From: Oscillospiraceae bacterium
GTDB lineage: Bacteria > Bacillota > Clostridia > Oscillospirales > Ruminococcaceae
Direction: 5' to 3'
Assembly: GCA_004557855.1 (NCBI GenBank)
Contig: SFFJ01000006.1
Span: 51,450-115,449 of the forward strand
DNA length: 64,000 nt
Below are positions 61,545-64,000 of this stretch, piece by piece. The notes beneath the pieces were generated by a model. The model searched no databases. It was given only the letters and a program-made list of their open reading frames with translations, and was not told the DNA's origin. Each line of letters starts with the position of its first letter. The stretch's first letter is position 1. The position numbers and the translations under genes are program-made.

Positions 61545-62651
61545 ATGACATTAAACACAGAATATATGGGTCTCAAGCTCAAAAATCCCATTTTGGTGGC
61601 GGCCGGCCCGTGGAGCCGGGACCGTGCTTCCATTCAGCGCTCCATCGATGCGGGCGCAGGCGCCGTCGTCACCGAAACCATCACACTGGAGGCCAACCAG
61701 AACCCCAGCCCCCGCCTGTACATGGGCAGCGCCGGGCAGATGTTCAATACCACCCTGTTCTCCGGTATCCACCTGGAGCAGTGGGAGCAGGAATTTGAGG
61801 CGCTACAGCGGGGCGATTGCAAGCTGATCGCCAGCATTTGGGGCAATACCCCCAGTGAGCTGGCGTATCTGGCCGGCAAGGTGGAGCGCATGGGCGCCGA
61901 TGCCGTCGAGGTCAGCGTTTCCGCGCCGCTGGGCACCCGCATGGAGGCCGGTACCGTCCCGCGGGAAATCTTCGATTTTGTCAGCGCCGTCACCGGTGCG
62001 GTGGATATCCCCGTTTCGGTCAAGCTCTCCTACGAAGCCTCCAATTTCAGCGGCTTTACCGCCTCGCTGGAACGGGCGGGGGTCGCAGGCGTCACCGCCA
62101 TCGATGCCCTGAAGGGGCTGATGGGGGTGGACCTGGAGCATCACCGCACCCTGATGCCCACCTACGGCGGGTACAGCGGGCAGCACATCCGCCCCATAGC
62201 GCTTGCCACCATCGCCACCCTCAAGCAGACCACCGGCTTCCCCATCTGCGGCTGCGGCGGCATCAATACCGCCCATGACGCCCTTGAATTCATCATGCTG
62301 GGCGCCCGGTGCGTCCAGCTGGCCAGCGTACTGCTGCGGGAGGGCTACGAAGCCATCCCGCGCATTCTGGGCGATCTGGAACGCTGGATGACCGCCCACG
62401 GCTATTCCTCACTGGAGGAGGTCTGCGGGCTGGCGCTCAATTCGCTGATGCCCTTTGAGGAGCTGCCGCCCCGTCCCCTTACCGCCCGTCTTACCGGCGG
62501 CTGCGATGGCTGCGGCAAATGTGTCCACAGCTGCCTGTACGGCGCCATTTCCATCAGGGACGGCAAGGTCGTGATCGATGACGCCCGCTGCACCGGCTGC
62601 GGCATGTGCCGGGCCGTCTGCCCGCAAAACGCGCTGGCGCTGCGCTGGTAA
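61545..62651 (+). CDS. PreA-like dihydropyrimidine/dihydroorotate dehydrogenase-type protein with 2[4Fe-4S] domain
   Basis: A 368-residue FMN-barrel protein (residues about 1-300) with a ferredoxin-like tail: CDGCGKCVHSCLYGA and CTGCGMCRAVCP give two 4Fe-4S clusters. GCGGINTAHDALEFIMLGAR is the FMN phosphate site. The layout equals PreA of bacterial dihydropyrimidine dehydrogenase, but the NxSCP motif reads SVSAP and the segment where the catalytic cysteine of dihydropyrimidine dehydrogenases falls (GTRMEAGTVP) has none. The substrate may therefore differ. AAAGGGGG precedes the ATG at 61545. No PreT partner is nearby. The neighbouring codBA and regulator point to pyrimidines. Confidence 0.85.
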   Translation: MTLNTEYMGLKLKNPILVAAGPWSRDRASIQRSIDAGAGAVVTETITLEANQNPSPRLYMGSAGQMFNTTLFSGIHLEQWEQEFEALQRGDCKLIASIWGNTPSELAYLAGKVERMGADAVEVSVSAPLGTRMEAGTVPREIFDFVSAVTGAVDIPVSVKLSYEASNFSGFTASLERAGVAGVTAIDALKGLMGVDLEHHRTLMPTYGGYSGQHIRPIALATIATLKQTTGFPICGCGGINTAHDALEFIMLGARCVQLASVLLREGYEAIPRILGDLERWMTAHGYSSLEEVCGLALNSLMPFEELPPRPLTARLTGGCDGCGKCVHSCLYGAISIRDGKVVIDDARCTGCGMCRAVCPQNALALRW

Positions 62652-62688
62652 GATGAGCCCCCTCCTCCCCACGCAAACCCCACCCTAT

Positions 62689-62775
62689 GGCCCGCAGGGC
62701 AGCCCGCCCCTGCCGGGGCGGGCTCCGCGGCCTCCGGCCGCGTGCGGCCGCCTGCGGCGGCCGGCCCTGCGGGCC
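62689..62775. repeat. Cloverleaf palindromic element 13
   Basis: Outer arms GGCCCGCAGGGC (62689-62700) and its complement (62764-62775). Hairpins with loops TGCC, TCC and TGC. With its flanks it is almost identical to the element at 63581. Confidence 0.92.
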
Positions 62776-62835
62776 CTCCCCCTGCACAAACTCTCCCGCA
62801 CAGCCCCCGCTCCCTGCCGGGGACTTTTTTGTCGA

Positions 62836-62865
62836 TTGACGACCCCTGCCCCTTTTTGATATAAT
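62836..62865 (+). promoter_or_regulatory. Promoter of the small membrane-protein gene
   Basis: TTGACG (62836-62841), 18-base spacer, TATAAT (62860-62865). Confidence 0.78.
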
Positions 62866-62912
62866 ATTTATCAAGGGGTCCGCCCCCAAAAATAAGAAAA
62901 GGAGAACCGTCT

Positions 62913-63533
62913 ATGACCTATCCCAACGCCGCCGCAGGACTCAAATCCATCTACCAGGCCAAGCTGGTGGGGCTTATCTCCATCGTGCTGGTCATCATCC
63001 CCATCGTCCAGATCTTTGCCGTCGCCGCGCTGCTGGTCGCAGGATTTCTTGCGCTGGTAGGGCTGTACCAGTGCCGCAAGGACGACCCCGGCTACAATAC
63101 TGCCTTCATGCTGGTGCTTGCCTCCTTTGTCATCAACCTGCTCTCCAACCTCCTTCAAGCTTACTTTAATGCTCCCGCCATCATCGTCACCCTCATCTCG
63201 GTCGTAAGCGACGTGCTGACGCTGGCTTCCCTGTACTTTGTGTGCATCACCACCAACCGCCTGCTGCAAACCATCGGCACCGACACCCGTACCATCGACC
63301 GCGGCGTATTGGTGTGGCGCCTCAATGTGATCTGCACCGCCATTCTTATCGTGTGCGAGCTGCTGCAGGCCTTCTCCTCCGATATCGCAACCGTCTTTGC
63401 GGGCTTTTTGGCCATCTTCGCGCTGATCGCCCAGCTTGTGGGCAGCATTCTGTATATCCTGTACCTGCGGGACGCCTATCGCGCCCTGCAATCCGCCGTC
63501 CCGCCGGAGGATCGGGTCCAGCAGATGATGTGA
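62913..63533 (+). CDS. Polytopic membrane protein of unknown function
   Basis: A 206-residue protein with five or six hydrophobic segments: about 18-50 (probably two), 65-85, 88-112, 137-157 and 159-182, and a short charged tail (YRALQSAVPPEDRVQQMM). No motif is recognised. AAAGGAG precedes the ATG. It has its own promoter and terminator and is flanked by two nearly identical palindromic elements as direct repeats. Confidence 0.75.
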   Translation: MTYPNAAAGLKSIYQAKLVGLISIVLVIIPIVQIFAVAALLVAGFLALVGLYQCRKDDPGYNTAFMLVLASFVINLLSNLLQAYFNAPAIIVTLISVVSDVLTLASLYFVCITTNRLLQTIGTDTRTIDRGVLVWRLNVICTAILIVCELLQAFSSDIATVFAGFLAIFALIAQLVGSILYILYLRDAYRALQSAVPPEDRVQQMM

Positions 63534-63580
63534 TCCCACTCCACCACCCGCCGGGGTCTCCCCTGCAAACCCCACCCTAT

Positions 63581-63667
63581 GGCCCGCAGGGCAGCCCGCC
63601 CCTGCCGGGGCGGGCTCCGCGGCCTTCGGCCGCGTGCGGCCGCCTGCGGCGGCCGGCCCTGCGGGCC
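63581..63667. repeat. Cloverleaf palindromic element 14
   Basis: Same arms as element 13; one loop changed (TCC to TTC) and one base in the right flank. The identity starts at GCAAACCCCACCCTATGG upstream of the left arm and covers about 110 bp. Confidence 0.92.
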
Positions 63668-63741
63668 CTCTCCCTGCACCAACTCCCCCTGCACCAACTC
63701 CCCCGCACATCCCCCGCAAATAATACTCCCCGTATAGAAAA

Positions 63742-63761
63742 AGCCTCCCACCACGGGAGGC
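63742..63761 (+). terminator. Hairpin terminator after the small membrane-protein gene
   Basis: GCCTCCC (63742-63748) pairs with GGGAGGC (63755-63761), followed by TCTCATT, flanked by A-run on the left. Confidence 0.6.
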
Positions 63762-63776
63762 TCTCATTATCGCAGC

Positions 63777-63846
63777 AAAAAGACGCCACCACCTGCGCGC
63801 AGGCTTTTCTCCTTCGTAAGGAGGGGGAAGTGTGAAGGGGGAACCA
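63777..63846. repeat. 70-bp direct repeat, copy 1
   Basis: From AAAAGACGCCACCACC to GGGGGAACCAT, with a local CTCCTT/AAGGAG hairpin. The inverted repeat GAAGGGGGAACC/GGTTCCCCCTTC spans its right edge. Confidence 0.9.
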
Positions 63847-63930
63847 TTGCGGTTCCCCCTTCACGTTAAATCAGGGCAGCGACTGGAAAATCTGTAAAAA
63901 TGCCTGCGTTCCCCAAGACCCACCAAATAG

Positions 63931-64000
63931 AAAAGACGCCACCACCCGCGCACAGGCTTTTCTCCTCCGCAAGGAGGGGGAAGTGTGAAGGGGGAACCAT
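63931..64000. repeat. 70-bp direct repeat, copy 2, cut by the window edge
   Basis: The same unit with four substitutions, 154 bases after copy 1. It runs to the last base, so further copies may follow. Confidence 0.88.

Noticed and set aside
63777..63846. tRNA or other known small RNA gene in the right-hand gap
   Set aside because: No tRNA cloverleaf, T-loop or CCA-adjacent acceptor pattern was seen; the segment is a direct repeat.

Overview
The window reads as a chromosomal segment of a high-GC, low-redundancy Firmicute of the class Clostridia, most like the Oscillospiraceae/Ruminococcaceae gut anaerobes. This is inferred from several Firmicute signatures: a glmS ribozyme, a lysine riboswitch, a CIRCE operator, SpoVG, MraZ with its GTGG boxes, a PASTA-type division PBP, an HPr with His15 and Ser46, and meso-DAP synthesis by DapL. 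Genus is not decidable from the sequence alone. No rRNA, tRNA, CRISPR array, prophage or transposase was found.

Layout. 1-6.5 kb: tail of an upstream gene, an operon of two membrane proteins plus an M20 peptidase, then a leftward ECF sigma factor with an unusual anti-sigma-like partner and a thioredoxin-fold protein without cysteines. 6.5-19 kb: a YegP-like protein, prfC, an FkbM-type methyltransferase, an RHH regulator with clpB, htpG, a beta-CASP metallo-beta-lactamase protein and a lipoprotein. 19-25.4 kb: a HAD phosphatase, an alanine-type aminotransferase, a lysine-riboswitch NhaC-type transporter, murC and spoVG. 25.5-27.8 kb: glmS under a ribozyme. 27.8-41.8 kb: a leftward division and cell wall (dcw) cluster, mraZ-rsmH-ftsL-PBP-murE-murF-mraY-ftsW-murG-murA-ftsQ-ftsZ, lacking murD, murB and ftsA. 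42-50.7 kb: a coiled-coil protein, rsmD, uvrC, HPr, the ylxM-ffh-rpsP-khpA-rimM-trmD translation/SRP operon and a small XRE operon. 50.7-55.5 kb: groESL under CIRCE, then dapF-dapL. 55.8-64 kb: an HD protein, an anchored SH3-like protein, codBA (cytosine uptake and deamination) divergent from a LacI-family regulator and a PreA-like iron-sulfur flavoprotein, and a small membrane protein.

Cell wall logic is coherent across the window: GlmS makes the amino sugar, MurA/C/E/F/G and MraY build lipid II, MurE carries the DNPR motif for meso-DAP, and DapL/DapF supply meso-DAP. The cytosine genes appear to be controlled by the adjacent LacI-family protein through three TGTAACCG-type sites.

The most striking unexplained feature is a family of at least 15 intergenic cloverleaf palindromes. 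Each has an outer stem enclosing exactly three abutting hairpins. Sequences differ strongly between copies but the geometry is preserved. Most of the hairpins are closed by C-GNA-G triloops on one strand, the class known for very stable single-stranded DNA mini-hairpins. The outer arms are themselves palindromic, and several copies share the flanking box CCCCCTGCAAGCCGCA. No cognate mobilising gene is in the window. Further repeats include a 69-bp tandem array in the LacI-gene leader, a 50-bp array before murC, a 22-bp expansion near 18.9 kb and a 70-bp repeat at the right edge.
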